NCBI GenBank assembly: GCA_964397655.1
Contig: CAYNKA010000001.1
Location: 434,001 to 498,000, forward strand
DNA from: CAYNKA01 sp964397655
GTDB taxonomy: Bacteria > Spirochaetota > Spirochaetia > DTKZ01
Reading direction: 5' to 3'
Length of the DNA stretch: 64,000 nt
Shown: positions 54,338 to 63,288 of the stretch, piece by piece
How the letters are laid out: each line of letters opens with the position of its first letter
Position numbering within the stretch: position 1 is the first letter of the stretch
Notes under the pieces: generated by a model
Seen by the model: only the letters and a program-made list of their open reading frames with translations
What the model was told of the DNA's origin: nothing
Databases searched by the model: none
Translations under genes and position numbers: made by a program

Positions 54338-56095
54338 ATGATTCGCGAGCTTCTCTCTCTTTTGCCGTATCTGAAAATTTTCCGCGTTCAGTATGCGATA
54401 GGGCTGCTTTGCCTGCTCGTGACGAACGCAGGTCAGATGTACGTCCCCCAGATCCTGAAACGAGTCGTCGATCATATCGCCGCAGGAAGGATAGATTCGG
54501 AAACCGTCCTTTTTCTCGTGGGTGAGCTCGTTTCGATCTCCTTCACCGTCTCGCTCGCCCGTTTCGGATGGAGATTCTTCATTCAAGGGTCCGCCCGTAA
54601 GATCGAAAGAACCCTACGCTCCCGTCTCTTCGAGCATCTCTTGACCCTCCATTCCGGTTTTTTCTCCGGTGCAAAAGTAGGCGATCTCATGGCCAGGGCC
54701 ACGAACGACATGAACGCCATCCGCATGGCTTCCGGCATGGCCCTGGTTTCGTTCACCGACGGAACTTTCATGACAATCACCATCCTTTCCATTCTTTTTC
54801 TCCAGTCTCCGAAACTCGCCTTCCTGCTGGCCCTTCCCCTTCCGTTCATCACCGTTATGATCGTATCCATGGGTTCGCTCGTGGGGAGAAGGTTCAAGCG
54901 TGTCCAGGACGTGTTCGCCTCGATGAGCGGGCTCGCGCAGGAAAGCATCGCCGGCATACGGGTGATCACGTCGTTCGTCAAGGAGAAGTATTTTCTGTTT
55001 CGGTTCGGCAAGGAGAACGACGCATACATCAAAGCCAACATGGACTTGGCGGTGCTGTGGGGTCTCTTTCATCCCGTAGTGGCCTTCTTTTCAGGGCTTA
55101 CGAGCGTGCTCCTCATATACTACGGAGGTTCCGCGGTTCTCAGGGGGGAGCTCTCGCCCGGGGAATTCGTCGCCACCTTCAGTTATCTCGAAATGCTCAT
55201 CTGGCCCATGATCGGGGCGGGTTTCACGGTCAACCTGCTCCAAAGAGGAGCGGCATCCCTCAAACGAGTGAACGAGATCCTCAGGACCGAGCCGGAAATA
55301 GTCTCCCCACGGATCTCCGTCAAGGAGGTCGTTTCTACCCGCATCGAGATCCGCGACCTTACGTTTTCCTACCCCGGACACAGGACTCCGGTCATCGAGA
55401 ACGCGAATTTTATCGTGAACGAGGGAGAAACGGTCGGCATCCTGGGTAAGACCGGCGCCGGGAAAACGACCCTGGTTTCCTTCCTGCCTCGAATCATCGA
55501 TCCTCCCCCCGGCTCGGTCCTGCTGGGCGGCAGGGACGTCCGTGAATACGACCTCAAGCTCCTCCGAAGGACTTTCGGGATGGTTCCCCAAGAGACCTTT
55601 CTTTTTTCCGCCACGATTCGGGACAACATCTCCTTCGCGATCGGTCGCGGTCTGGACGAGGAAACCCTTGCCCGAATCGCGGGAATCACGACCATCGACC
55701 GTGACCTCGCTTTTTTTCCGAAGGGATTCGACACCGAGATCGGCGAACGCGGGCTCACTCTTTCCGGAGGGCAAAAACAGCGGATTGCCATCGCCCGTGC
55801 GCTCGCGGCGGATCCCGCGGTACTCGTATTCGACGACGCACTTTCCGCGGTCGATACGGAAACCGAAGAAAAAATACTGACTCGTCTCCTTGCGAATCGC
55901 CGGGGCAAGACGAACATAATCATAAGCCACAGGATTCCCGCCCTCTCTCGGTGCGGCAGGATCCTCGTCCTCTGGCACGGCCGTATCGCCCAGGAAGGGC
56001 CGCACGAAGAACTCATCAGGACGGACGGATTGTATCGGGAGATTTATTCGCTCCAGACTGCCGGTGCCGAAAACACGCGAAAGACGGAGGCCTGA
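54338..56095 (+). CDS. ABC exporter half-transporter 1 (degenerate Walker B)
   Basis: Type IV ABC exporter, membrane domain about 1-310 with six spans, then an ATPase domain: Walker A GILGKTGAGKTTLV (about 367), signature LSGGQKQ (about 475), and Walker B VLVFDDALSAVD (about 496). The catalytic Glu after Walker B is Asp. The partner at 56097 has a canonical Walker B but a changed signature, so the two make an asymmetric heterodimer of the TmrAB/BmrCD kind, usually for drugs, lipids or peptides. One base separates the two genes. Confidence 0.92.
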   Translation: MIRELLSLLPYLKIFRVQYAIGLLCLLVTNAGQMYVPQILKRVVDHIAAGRIDSETVLFLVGELVSISFTVSLARFGWRFFIQGSARKIERTLRSRLFEHLLTLHSGFFSGAKVGDLMARATNDMNAIRMASGMALVSFTDGTFMTITILSILFLQSPKLAFLLALPLPFITVMIVSMGSLVGRRFKRVQDVFASMSGLAQESIAGIRVITSFVKEKYFLFRFGKENDAYIKANMDLAVLWGLFHPVVAFFSGLTSVLLIYYGGSAVLRGELSPGEFVATFSYLEMLIWPMIGAGFTVNLLQRGAASLKRVNEILRTEPEIVSPRISVKEVVSTRIEIRDLTFSYPGHRTPVIENANFIVNEGETVGILGKTGAGKTTLVSFLPRIIDPPPGSVLLGGRDVREYDLKLLRRTFGMVPQETFLFSATIRDNISFAIGRGLDEETLARIAGITTIDRDLAFFPKGFDTEIGERGLTLSGGQKQRIAIARALAADPAVLVFDDALSAVDTETEEKILTRLLANRRGKTNIIISHRIPALSRCGRILVLWHGRIAQEGPHEELIRTDGLYREIYSLQTAGAENTRKTEA

Positions 56096-56096
56096 C

Positions 56097-57866
56097 GTGG
56101 AGCAGGAAACCATCGTCAAGGGGTACGACGCCGACATCATGAGGCGAATCTTCGCCTTTTCCCGACCGTATCGATGGATCGTCTTCGCTGCGATTTTCGC
56201 CATGCTCGTCTCGACGGCCGCCGAACTCGCCCTGCCCGTCCTGCTCAAGGACATCATGGACCGATACATCCTCACGGTCTCGGCAGAATCGTCGGCAGGC
56301 ATTGCGCGAGGGGCCGTTTCCTTCCTGTCGCTCCTCGTCGTGATCCTTGTCTTCTCTTTCCTGGAAACCCTTCTCATGACCCTCGCGGGGCAACGGATCA
56401 TGAAGGATCTCAGGATGCATCTCTATCACCACATCATCCACCAGGAACTGTCGTTTCTCGGATCGCAGCCGGCAGGAAGACTGGTCACGAGAATCACGAA
56501 CGACGTCGAGACGGTTAACGAGCTCTTCACTTCCGTATTGACGAGTCTTCTGAAGGACCTCTTCATCATGGCCGGCGTGGTGATCGCCCTCGTCTCCCTC
56601 GACCCCAAACTCGCTCTCATAACGCTTCTCAGTCTTCCTCCCGTGCTGGGCTTCACCCTGTATTACCGCGTCAAGGCGAGAGACGCTTTCAGGCAGGTCC
56701 GGCTCTGGGTTTCCAGGGTGAATTCCTTCCTCTCCGAGCATCTTTCCGGAATGAAGATCATCCAGATCTTCGTTCAGGAGGAATCGGTGAGAAGATCCTT
56801 CGGTACGGAAAACGAGGCAATGATGAAGGCGCAGCTGGGCGAAATGTACGTCTATGCCACCTTCCGTCCGATCATCGATTTCTGCGCGTCCATATCGCTC
56901 GGAACGATTCTCTATTTCGGCGCTGCGGAGCGGATCCGGGGAGCTATAACCCTCGGAACGCTCGTAGCCTTCGTAACCCTGATACGGAAATTCTTCCAGC
57001 CCGTCATGGACATATCCGAAAAGTACACCATTCTCCAATCCGCCCTTGCCGGAGGCGAGCGCATTTTTCAACTATTGGAAAACGACCGCCGGATTCCGGA
57101 TCTCGGCGCTGAGACCATTCCCCCTCACGTGAAGGGAAAAATCGAATTCAGGGACGTGGAATTTTCCTATAAAAAAGGAGAACCCGTCATAAGGAATTTG
57201 TCCTTCACGGTGAATCCTGGAGAGACCGCGGCCCTGGTGGGTTATACCGGCTCCGGCAAAACCACGATCGCAAACCTGCTCACGCGGCTTTGGGACGTCG
57301 AGAATGGTGCGATTCTTCTCGACGACGTCGACATTCGTTCCCTGCCCTTGAAGACGCTCAGACAGACCATCCAGCCGATACAGCAGGAAGTGTTCCTGTT
57401 CAGCCAGACCATCAGGGAGAACATCTGCCTCGGCCTCGACATTACGGAAGATAAGCTCGTTCTGGCCGCAAAATCCGCTCAGGCCCACGGCTTCATCTCG
57501 GGGCTCGCCAAAGGCTACGATACGGTCCTTCAGGAAGGCGCGGCGAACATCTCGGCGGGCCAGAAGCAGCTTCTTGCGTTCTCCAGAATACTAGCCCACG
57601 ATCCTCCGGTGATCATTCTCGATGAGGCGACGGCCAACATAGACACCGAGACGGAAAAGCTCATCCAGGAGGCGCTTGCAACCATCCTACGTGGAAGGAC
57701 GGCGCTCGTCATCGCCCACAGGCTTTCCACGATCAAGCACGCCGACAAGATCATGGTGTTGTCGCAGGGGACCATCGTCGAAGAAGGGACGCACGACGAA
57801 CTCATGCGCAGGAAAGGGACTTACTGCAATCTGTACAGATTCCAATACGAAACCGACGGTGCGTGA
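56097..57866 (+). CDS. ABC exporter half-transporter 2 (canonical Walker B, altered signature)
   Basis: Second half of the heterodimer, 589 residues. Membrane domain about 1-320; ATPase: Walker A VGYTGSGKTTIAN (about 381), signature ISAGQKQ (about 486, instead of LSGGQ), Walker B VIILDEATANID (about 503) with Glu present, and VIAHRLST. So the catalytically complete site is formed by this Walker B and the LSGGQ of the partner. The start is a GTG at 56097, one base after the partner stop. The ricT gene is convergent, nine bases away. Confidence 0.92.
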   Translation: MEQETIVKGYDADIMRRIFAFSRPYRWIVFAAIFAMLVSTAAELALPVLLKDIMDRYILTVSAESSAGIARGAVSFLSLLVVILVFSFLETLLMTLAGQRIMKDLRMHLYHHIIHQELSFLGSQPAGRLVTRITNDVETVNELFTSVLTSLLKDLFIMAGVVIALVSLDPKLALITLLSLPPVLGFTLYYRVKARDAFRQVRLWVSRVNSFLSEHLSGMKIIQIFVQEESVRRSFGTENEAMMKAQLGEMYVYATFRPIIDFCASISLGTILYFGAAERIRGAITLGTLVAFVTLIRKFFQPVMDISEKYTILQSALAGGERIFQLLENDRRIPDLGAETIPPHVKGKIEFRDVEFSYKKGEPVIRNLSFTVNPGETAALVGYTGSGKTTIANLLTRLWDVENGAILLDDVDIRSLPLKTLRQTIQPIQQEVFLFSQTIRENICLGLDITEDKLVLAAKSAQAHGFISGLAKGYDTVLQEGAANISAGQKQLLAFSRILAHDPPVIILDEATANIDTETEKLIQEALATILRGRTALVIAHRLSTIKHADKIMVLSQGTIVEEGTHDELMRRKGTYCNLYRFQYETDGA

Positions 57867-57875
57867 GACGATCCG

Positions 57876-58820
57876 TCACCGGACCTGCTGATCGCCTTGG
57901 CCGTCCAGATTACGGATCTTCCATCGCTGTTGTTCCTGATCGTAAAAGATCCTTCCCGCCGGAATTTCCAGATACCTTCCGTCGTCGCTGAGGAATTTCA
58001 CCATCTTCGTCAGGATGTTCACTTCGACGACCTTGAAGAGGGAGTTGTCGTAATTTATCTTGTAGCCTTCGTTGGGAAGCTTTTTCCTCTCCTCGCTGTA
58101 GGCGTCGAATTCATACGAAAGACAGCACAGCAACCTGCCGCAAGGTCCCGATATTTTCATCGAATTGAGCGAAAGGTTCTGGACTTTCGCCATCTTGATG
58201 GATACGGGTTTGAGTTTGTCGGTAATTCCATGACAGCAATACAGACGCCCGCATACCCCGATACCGCCGAGAACCCTCGACTCGTCCCGCACGCCGATCT
58301 GCCTGAGTTCTATCCTCGTCTTGAAAACCGAAACGAGATCTTTCACCAATTCGCGGAAATCGACTCGTGCGTCCGCGGTGAAAAAGAACAAGATCTTCGC
58401 CTCGTCGAAAAGGTAGTAGGCGGAGACCAGCTTCATGTCGAGGTTGTGCTGGGCGATCTTCTGCCTGCATATGTTGAAAGCCTCGCTCTCCTTGCGCTTG
58501 TTCTCCTCGAAGCGCCGGCAGTCGTCTTCCGTCGCGAGGCGGACGATTTCGTACACGGTCGGGAGATTTCCGGGATTCTCGTTTCCGTTAACCGCGAACT
58601 CCCGAACGAATCCCAGTATCCTCCCCAAGTCCTTTCCGTATCGCGTTTCCACGACCACCACGTCGTCCGTTTTCAGGCTCTGGGCTTCCTTCGGATTGCA
58701 GAGCTCCGTCTCGCTTGAATGCAGGATTTTAACGGAAAGCAGGGCCTTTTCGAGTTTCACCGTCAGCTGTTCAGCTTCCTGGTCTTCCCCGCTCATCTTG
58801 ACGTCTATATTCTCATCCAT
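57876..58820 (-). CDS. ricT: RicT/YaaT-type PSP1-domain protein
   Basis: PSP1-domain protein. The Cys-rich pattern RVLGGIGVCGRLYCCHG (about 190) and SGPCGRLLCCLSYEFDAYS (about 225) is the iron-sulfur-binding part of B. subtilis RicT, which with RicA and RicF helps RNase Y-dependent mRNA processing. Here RicA and RicF are not seen nearby. The start 58820 has AAGGAG upstream; a GTG at 58850 overlapping the YaaR stop is also possible. It is last in the M23-bactofilin-YaaR-RicT operon. Confidence 0.88.
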   Translation of the reverse strand: MDENIDVKMSGEDQEAEQLTVKLEKALLSVKILHSSETELCNPKEAQSLKTDDVVVVETRYGKDLGRILGFVREFAVNGNENPGNLPTVYEIVRLATEDDCRRFEENKRKESEAFNICRQKIAQHNLDMKLVSAYYLFDEAKILFFFTADARVDFRELVKDLVSVFKTRIELRQIGVRDESRVLGGIGVCGRLYCCHGITDKLKPVSIKMAKVQNLSLNSMKISGPCGRLLCCLSYEFDAYSEERKKLPNEGYKINYDNSLFKVVEVNILTKMVKFLSDDGRYLEIPAGRIFYDQEQQRWKIRNLDGQGDQQVR

Positions 58821-58846
58821 CGGATGCGTTCTCCTTGACTGACGAT

Positions 58847-59335
58847 TCACTGGAGCAAATCTACCAAAGCACCGCTGATTTCGTCTACCCGTCTCAATAT
58901 CTCCAGCTGGTCCTTTTGAGCCGCCATGACTCCTGCGGCGAGCCGCTCGAGCTTTTCATCCACGATTCGAATCTGGGTGAACTTTTTCTGCCTCAGGATG
59001 TCCCGTGTCGAGGTTCTCTCTTCGACTGCATAACATCGATCAACGACGAATTTCAGGAACCTCTTCACCGCCTGCTTGTAGGGCCTGAGGGAATTGAGGG
59101 TCGGATCGTTTTTCAGCTTTTCTCCCAATTCATGGACATGGTCGAGGATGGTCTCCAGAGCCTCATCGACCCCCACGGTTTCCGCCCCGTCAGCGATCTC
59201 TTCTCCTTCTCGTGTTTTGTCCTGGATCAGCGAAAGAAAGCTTTTCTTCGTTTTCGAGGTCTTTGCGGTCTCTTTTCGTTCCTTCGGTTTTTCGGGAACC
59301 TGAAAGAAGCCGCTCTGAAAATCTATGCGCTCCAT
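58847..59335 (-). CDS. yaaR: YaaR family protein (DUF327)
   Basis: A 162-residue helical protein. NSLRPYKQAVKRFLKFVVDR, then RDILRQKKFTQIRIVDEKLE and RLAAGVMAAQKDQLEILRRV match DUF327/YaaR. The start at 59335 (MERIDFQSGFFQV) is used; the 59527 frame is a shadow of the bactofilin gene. It overlaps the bactofilin end by 13 bases. YaaR and RicT are linked in several Firmicutes too; the joint role is unknown. Confidence 0.85.
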   Translation of the reverse strand: MERIDFQSGFFQVPEKPKERKETAKTSKTKKSFLSLIQDKTREGEEIADGAETVGVDEALETILDHVHELGEKLKNDPTLNSLRPYKQAVKRFLKFVVDRCYAVEERTSTRDILRQKKFTQIRIVDEKLERLAAGVMAAQKDQLEILRRVDEISGALVDLLQ

Positions 59336-59808
59336 GTGCCGGTTCTCGAAACGAGGATTTTCGATTCCGGATTCTCTTCTTCGGCAGGCCGGATAAAACG
59401 ACTCAAATCGAAAAAGCCCTTCTTTTCCTTGGCGGCAGGCTTGGTCTCTGCCTTTTCCTGGCGAACCCCGGATACCTTCACCGCCCCGTCCAGAAGGACG
59501 CCCTCTTCCGCCACGAGGCGGGGGCATTGGATGGAGCCGATCACCACCGCCGAGGAAAGAATAACGACTTTATCATGGGCCACGATATCGCCGCGTACCA
59601 ATCCTCCGATCACGACCGAGGACGCGTGTACGGAGCAATCCGCCCTTCCGTTGCGGCCGATGAAGACCTTGCCTTTGGTTTTTATGGTTCCGGAAAAATC
59701 TCCATCTATTCGCAGAAGTCCGTTGATCGCGACCTCGCCTCGAAAGACCGTTCCTTCGCCTATCAACGAATTGACGAAATTGTCGTATTTTCCGTTTTCA
59801 GTCGACAT
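59323..59808 (-). CDS. Bactofilin (second copy) with Lys/Glu-rich tail
   Basis: A 161-residue bactofilin. Beta-helix turns: FRGEVAINGLLRIDGDFSGT, then KVFIGRNGRADCSVHASSVV and GGLVRGDIVAHDKVVILSSA. The C-terminal tail (QEKAETKPAAKEKKGFFDLS) is probably unstructured and may bind partners or membrane. It is 14 bases after the M23 peptidase gene: bactofilin with an M23 (LytM-type) enzyme is the known helical-shape pairing (as in Helicobacter CcmA with Csd peptidases, and others), so a cell-shape role is inferred. Confidence 0.9.
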   Translation of the reverse strand: MSTENGKYDNFVNSLIGEGTVFRGEVAINGLLRIDGDFSGTIKTKGKVFIGRNGRADCSVHASSVVIGGLVRGDIVAHDKVVILSSAVVIGSIQCPRLVAEEGVLLDGAVKVSGVRQEKAETKPAAKEKKGFFDLSRFIRPAEEENPESKILVSRTGTWSA

Positions 59809-59822
59809 GTATGCCCGATTCC

Positions 59823-60860
59823 CTATTTTTCCGTTACCTCGGATACGTTGTTGGAGATGTTCAAATACTTCGCAGGATCGACGACCTCGGAACCGATCAT
59901 GACTTCGTAATGCACATGGGGTCCCGTAGAAAGACCCGTATTCCCCATCCAGGCGATGACCTGTCCTTGTTGTACATCCTGGCCGCGGGAAACGAAGACC
60001 CTTTGAAGATGGGCATACCTGGTATAAAAGCCGTATCGATGCCTGATCGTTACGTAATTGCCGAAACCCAGTGGTTCGTAGTCGATCGTCACGATCTTTC
60101 CCCGTGCAGTGGCGACTACGGGAACATTGTATCCGTATGCAATATCGATGCCTCGATGCAGATACCATTGTTGGGTGAACGGATGAATCGATGGACCGAA
60201 ATTCTGCGTCACCCGTCCTCTTACGCCCTTTACCGGCCAGAGAGTCGGTATATCGATGAGAAGGTCCTTCTGAGTGGCCAGAACCTCTTGGATTTCATTC
60301 AATGGATTGATGGCCGTTTTCAGGAACGATTTGAGATTTTGGACATCATGGAGCTCTCTGAGTTTGCCGTCGTCGACTTGAGAAACGCTGAGAAACGAGG
60401 AAATGTCCCCACGAGAGGTTTCGGGAGTCTGTTTATTGGGCACGCTGATTCCCAGGATTCCCAATGTCGTGTTCAAGGTATTCTGAAATACCCTCGCGAC
60501 CTTTTGCAGGTCCGCCACTTCCTCCCGGATCATTTCGAGATTTGCCTGTGCGGTATCAAGGTTTTTGCTTTTTACCGACAGAAGCTGCCTCGTTCCAGTA
60601 AAATGCGTCGAAAGCACGAAAAAACCGACGATAAGGAAGCCCGAAAGCGTAAGGATGAAGGCCATGGTGAAGACGTTTATCTGGAAGTTGAATATCTTCC
60701 GTTCGGAATGCGGGATGAACATCACGGTGAAACGCTGGCGGCCCAAAGCGACGAAGGATTTCCACGCTTTGGCGACTATCCCACCGAAAGAGTTCAGGCC
60801 TTTCCGGATGCGGTGATAAAATCGATTTTCAAGCTTTTTATAGTGATATGCAGGCGACAA
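59823..60860 (-). CDS. Membrane-anchored M23 peptidoglycan peptidase
   Basis: A 345-residue LytM/M23 zinc peptidase. A membrane span is at about 64-83 (TMAFILTLSGFLIVGFFVLS), then a coiled coil. The catalytic domain (about 205-335) has QQWYLHRGIDIAYGYNVPV (H-x3-D metal site, about 236) and GLSTGPHVHYEVMIG (HxH, about 316). The start is TTG at 60860 with GGAG a few bases before; an internal ATG (M47) is less likely. It heads the bactofilin operon with its own promoter at 60907-60935. Confidence 0.9.
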   Translation of the reverse strand: MSPAYHYKKLENRFYHRIRKGLNSFGGIVAKAWKSFVALGRQRFTVMFIPHSERKIFNFQINVFTMAFILTLSGFLIVGFFVLSTHFTGTRQLLSVKSKNLDTAQANLEMIREEVADLQKVARVFQNTLNTTLGILGISVPNKQTPETSRGDISSFLSVSQVDDGKLRELHDVQNLKSFLKTAINPLNEIQEVLATQKDLLIDIPTLWPVKGVRGRVTQNFGPSIHPFTQQWYLHRGIDIAYGYNVPVVATARGKIVTIDYEPLGFGNYVTIRHRYGFYTRYAHLQRVFVSRGQDVQQGQVIAWMGNTGLSTGPHVHYEVMIGSEVVDPAKYLNISNNVSEVTEK

Positions 60861-60906
60861 TTCAGCTCCTCTCTACTTACCAACATCCGCAGATGAGCCC
60901 AGGTGT

Positions 60907-60935
60907 AGATTATCATGGTGAAAAAACTTTGTCAA
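60907..60935 (-). promoter_or_regulatory. Promoter of the M23-bactofilin operon
   Basis: On the minus strand TTGACA (60930-60935) and TAATCT (60907-60912), 17-bp spacer, 47 bases before the TTG start. It is back to back with the tatD promoter. Confidence 0.65.
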
Positions 60936-60943
60936 ATATAATG

Positions 60944-60972
60944 TTGACTCCTCTCCGCCTTCGTGGTATTTT
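60944..60972 (+). promoter_or_regulatory. Promoter of tatD
   Basis: TTGACT (60944-60949) and TATTTT (60967-60972), 17-bp spacer, 59 bases before the ATG at 61031. It points away from the M23 operon promoter, eight bases apart. Confidence 0.6.
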
Positions 60973-61030
60973 ACTTCTAAGTAAAGCATTTCAAGCTTCA
61001 CCCAAAAATCTTACAGAATGGATGATCCCT

Positions 61031-61804
61031 ATGCATTTGTTTGATACTCACGCACATATTGGACTGATTACCGAAGATGCGATCGAACAGCTTATTATTG
61101 TCCAAGAGGCGAAAAAGGAATACGTGGACTTCCTCATGAGCATCTGCAACAACCTGAGGGATTTTTTTCAGGTCTACGAGAACTTGAAAACCGCTTCTCA
61201 CGTCTATCATAGCATCGGAGTCTCCCCTTCCGAGGTCTCCAATCCCGGGAAGGACTGGATGTTGAAAATCGAAGAAGGAGTGAAACTTCCCAGAGTCGTA
61301 GCCATCGGAGAAATCGGATTGGACTACTATAGAAAATTCGGCAACAAAGACAGCCAGATTGAGCTGTTTATTCGGCAGCTGGAAATGGCCGAGCGGCTCG
61401 GGCTGCCGGTAGTCATCCACAACCGTGAAGCCGGCAAGGACGTACTTGAAATCCTCAAGGAAAAACTGCCCGCGAGAGGCGGCGTTCTCCATTGCTATTC
61501 CGAGGACTGGTCCTATGCCCAGGAGGCTTTGAAACTCAATCTCTACATCTCTTTCGCCGGCAACGTGACGTATCGGAACGCCAGGAACCTCCACGAGACG
61601 GCGAAACGCATGCCGCTCGATCGGATGCTCATCGAAACGGAAAGCCCCTTCATGGTTCCCTCCACCCACCGCGGGAAAAGAAACAAGCCTTCGTATCTCA
61701 AGGACACCGCGGAATTCATAGCCGAATTGCGGGGCGAGGACCTGGGGACCGTGACCGATACACTGTTCCAGAATTCTCTCCGCTTCTTCGCCGTCAATCC
61801 CTGA
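61031..61804 (+). CDS. tatD: TatD-family metal-dependent hydrolase
   Basis: Metal-dependent DNase/hydrolase of the TIM-barrel amidohydrolase superfamily. MHLFDTHAHIGL (HxH metal ligands), VAIGEIGLDYYRKFGNKDSQ, LPVVIHNREAGKDVLEIL, GVLHCYSEDW and RMLIETESPFMVPS are in order. The usual ETDxP end motif is ETESP here, with the metal Asp changed to Glu. The start at 61031 is used, as the family begins directly with the HxH strand; the open frame before it lies in the control region. It is 257 residues. Confidence 0.9.
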   Translation: MHLFDTHAHIGLITEDAIEQLIIVQEAKKEYVDFLMSICNNLRDFFQVYENLKTASHVYHSIGVSPSEVSNPGKDWMLKIEEGVKLPRVVAIGEIGLDYYRKFGNKDSQIELFIRQLEMAERLGLPVVIHNREAGKDVLEILKEKLPARGGVLHCYSEDWSYAQEALKLNLYISFAGNVTYRNARNLHETAKRMPLDRMLIETESPFMVPSTHRGKRNKPSYLKDTAEFIAELRGEDLGTVTDTLFQNSLRFFAVNP

Positions 61805-61828
61805 TAGAAGAGGCAAGCCGCGCCGACG

Positions 61829-62839
61829 ATGCAGATGCTCTACCATCCCGTACGCTTGAAAAACTCCGTCATCCCGGGGAACCTTTTCCTCGCGCCGCTG
61901 GCGGGTTTTTCAGATCTCGCCTTCCGCGCGGTCTGCGCCGAGCACGGGGCTGATTGCACGATCACGGAAATGCTGTCAGCCGAAGGTTTCATACGAAACA
62001 ACAAGAAAACCGCGGAGCTCCTTTCCCGAGCGCCGAACGAGACCTTCTTCGGAGTACAGATCTTTTCGGGCAATCCTTATGCTGCCGCGCAGGCAGTCAA
62101 GATCATACACGGCCTCAACCCCAGCTTCATAGACCTCAACTGCGGGTGCCCCGTCCCAAAAGTCACGAAGGGCGGGGCCGGATCCGCTCTCCTTCGCACG
62201 CCGCGATTCATCTTCGACATCGTAAAGGCGATGGGGGACAATACCGATATCCCGATCACGGTGAAGATCCGGACCGGCTGGGACGGGACCAGCATCAACT
62301 ATCTCGAGACCTCCGACGCCGCCGTCAAAGCTGGAGCCTCCATGATCTGCCTGCATGCCAGGACTCGCGCTCAGGGATACTCCGGAAAAGCACAGTGGGA
62401 AGACATCGCGGTCTTGAAACGAAGCTGCCCGGTGCCCGTCTTCGGGTCCGGAGACATCTTCTCTCCGGAAGCCGCGAAGAACATGTTGGAGAAGACGGGT
62501 TGCGACGGCGTCATGTTCGCACGTGGGGCGATAGGCAATCCTTCGATATTCCGGGAAACGAAGGATCTGCTCACGAAAGGCTTCTTCGCTCCCTCTTCAT
62601 TCGAGGAAAGGGTGCAGACAGCCCTGCGGCATCTCGCAATATGCGCGGAAGACAAGGGAGAACGCGGCGCCTGCCTGGAAATGAGGAAGCACTTCTGCGC
62701 ATACGTGAAAGGGATTCCCGGATCTTCGCGCTTCCGGAACAACCTGGTTCACGCCTCCACGATCGCAGAATATGAGGGCTTCGCCGTACGATTCCTGGCG
62801 GAACTTCGCAAGCGAGGGAATCGTCATGACGCTGATTGA
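61829..62839 (+). CDS. dus: tRNA-dihydrouridine synthase
   Basis: FMN enzyme reducing uridines in the D loop of tRNA. The family motifs: LAPLAGFSDLAFRAVC, FGVQIFSGNPYAAAQA, IDLNCGCPVPKVTKGGAGSA (catalytic Cys in NCGCP), VKIRTGWD, CLHARTRAQGYSGKAQWEDI and VFGSGDIFSPEAAKNM. At 336 residues it fits DusB-type enzymes; the exact subfamily is not fixed. It starts 24 bases after tatD and is the last ordinary core gene before the tRNA-Leu scar. Confidence 0.94.
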   Translation: MQMLYHPVRLKNSVIPGNLFLAPLAGFSDLAFRAVCAEHGADCTITEMLSAEGFIRNNKKTAELLSRAPNETFFGVQIFSGNPYAAAQAVKIIHGLNPSFIDLNCGCPVPKVTKGGAGSALLRTPRFIFDIVKAMGDNTDIPITVKIRTGWDGTSINYLETSDAAVKAGASMICLHARTRAQGYSGKAQWEDIAVLKRSCPVPVFGSGDIFSPEAAKNMLEKTGCDGVMFARGAIGNPSIFRETKDLLTKGFFAPSSFEERVQTALRHLAICAEDKGERGACLEMRKHFCAYVKGIPGSSRFRNNLVHASTIAEYEGFAVRFLAELRKRGNRHDAD

Positions 62840-62902
62840 CTCAATATCGAGATATCGCAGGACAAGCGGCTTCTGCCGTGGGCGCCTCTTTACGCCCTGG
62901 AT

Positions 62903-62960
62903 TGCCGAAGACCGGAATCGAACCGGCACAGAACTTTCGGTCCCGGGGGATTTTAAGTCC
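62903..62960 (-). pseudogene. 3' half of tRNA-Leu (anticodon UAA), probable integration scar
   Basis: Read on the minus strand, an anticodon region with CTTAAAA (TAA), a variable arm, the T arm and acceptor strand CTTCGGC with discriminator A are present. The 5' half (D arm and matching GCCGAAG) is absent: the sequence upstream is AT-rich and unrelated. Such a 3' fragment is the mark left when an element inserts at a tRNA gene. The intact tRNA-Leu should lie further right, outside the window. Confidence 0.7.
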
Positions 62961-63239
62961 TAAACCGTCTATTTACTTATGTTAATTGAAGTTAGTCAAT
63001 GTTAGTGTAATCCTACCAGGAAAAGAAGTTATGTAAATCTGGATAAATCCACGTTAAATGCAATTAGCCCGATTTAGTGGGGTCATTTCTCATTTTTCAT
63101 CTCATTTTTTTGGTTATAAAATATCCCCCGGCTGTTTTGGCCTTGAGAAAATTGAGAATATAATAGAAAAAACAAATCATGTTTTTCCGTGCTTTATAGG
63201 GTTTTTGCGGGTTATTGATTATGTAGGTTCTCTCGTATT
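62961..63239 (+). other. AT-rich non-coding stretch beyond the tRNA-Leu scar
   Basis: No gene or RNA is recognised. The base composition drops sharply from the high GC of dus to AT-rich, right at the tRNA fragment. It has repetitive GTTA/GTTAG elements near 62980-63010. It is probably foreign DNA. Confidence 0.55.
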
Positions 63240-63268
63240 TTGAAATCAAAAATCAAAAGTACTATAAT
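63240..63268 (+). promoter_or_regulatory. Promoter of the zinc-ribbon/FxLYD gene
   Basis: TTGAAA (63240-63245) and perfect TATAAT (63263-63268) with a 17-bp spacer, 20 bases before the ATG. It is a strong match in foreign-looking DNA. Confidence 0.7.
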
Positions 63269-63288
63269 TTCATAAAAGGGGGGATCCT

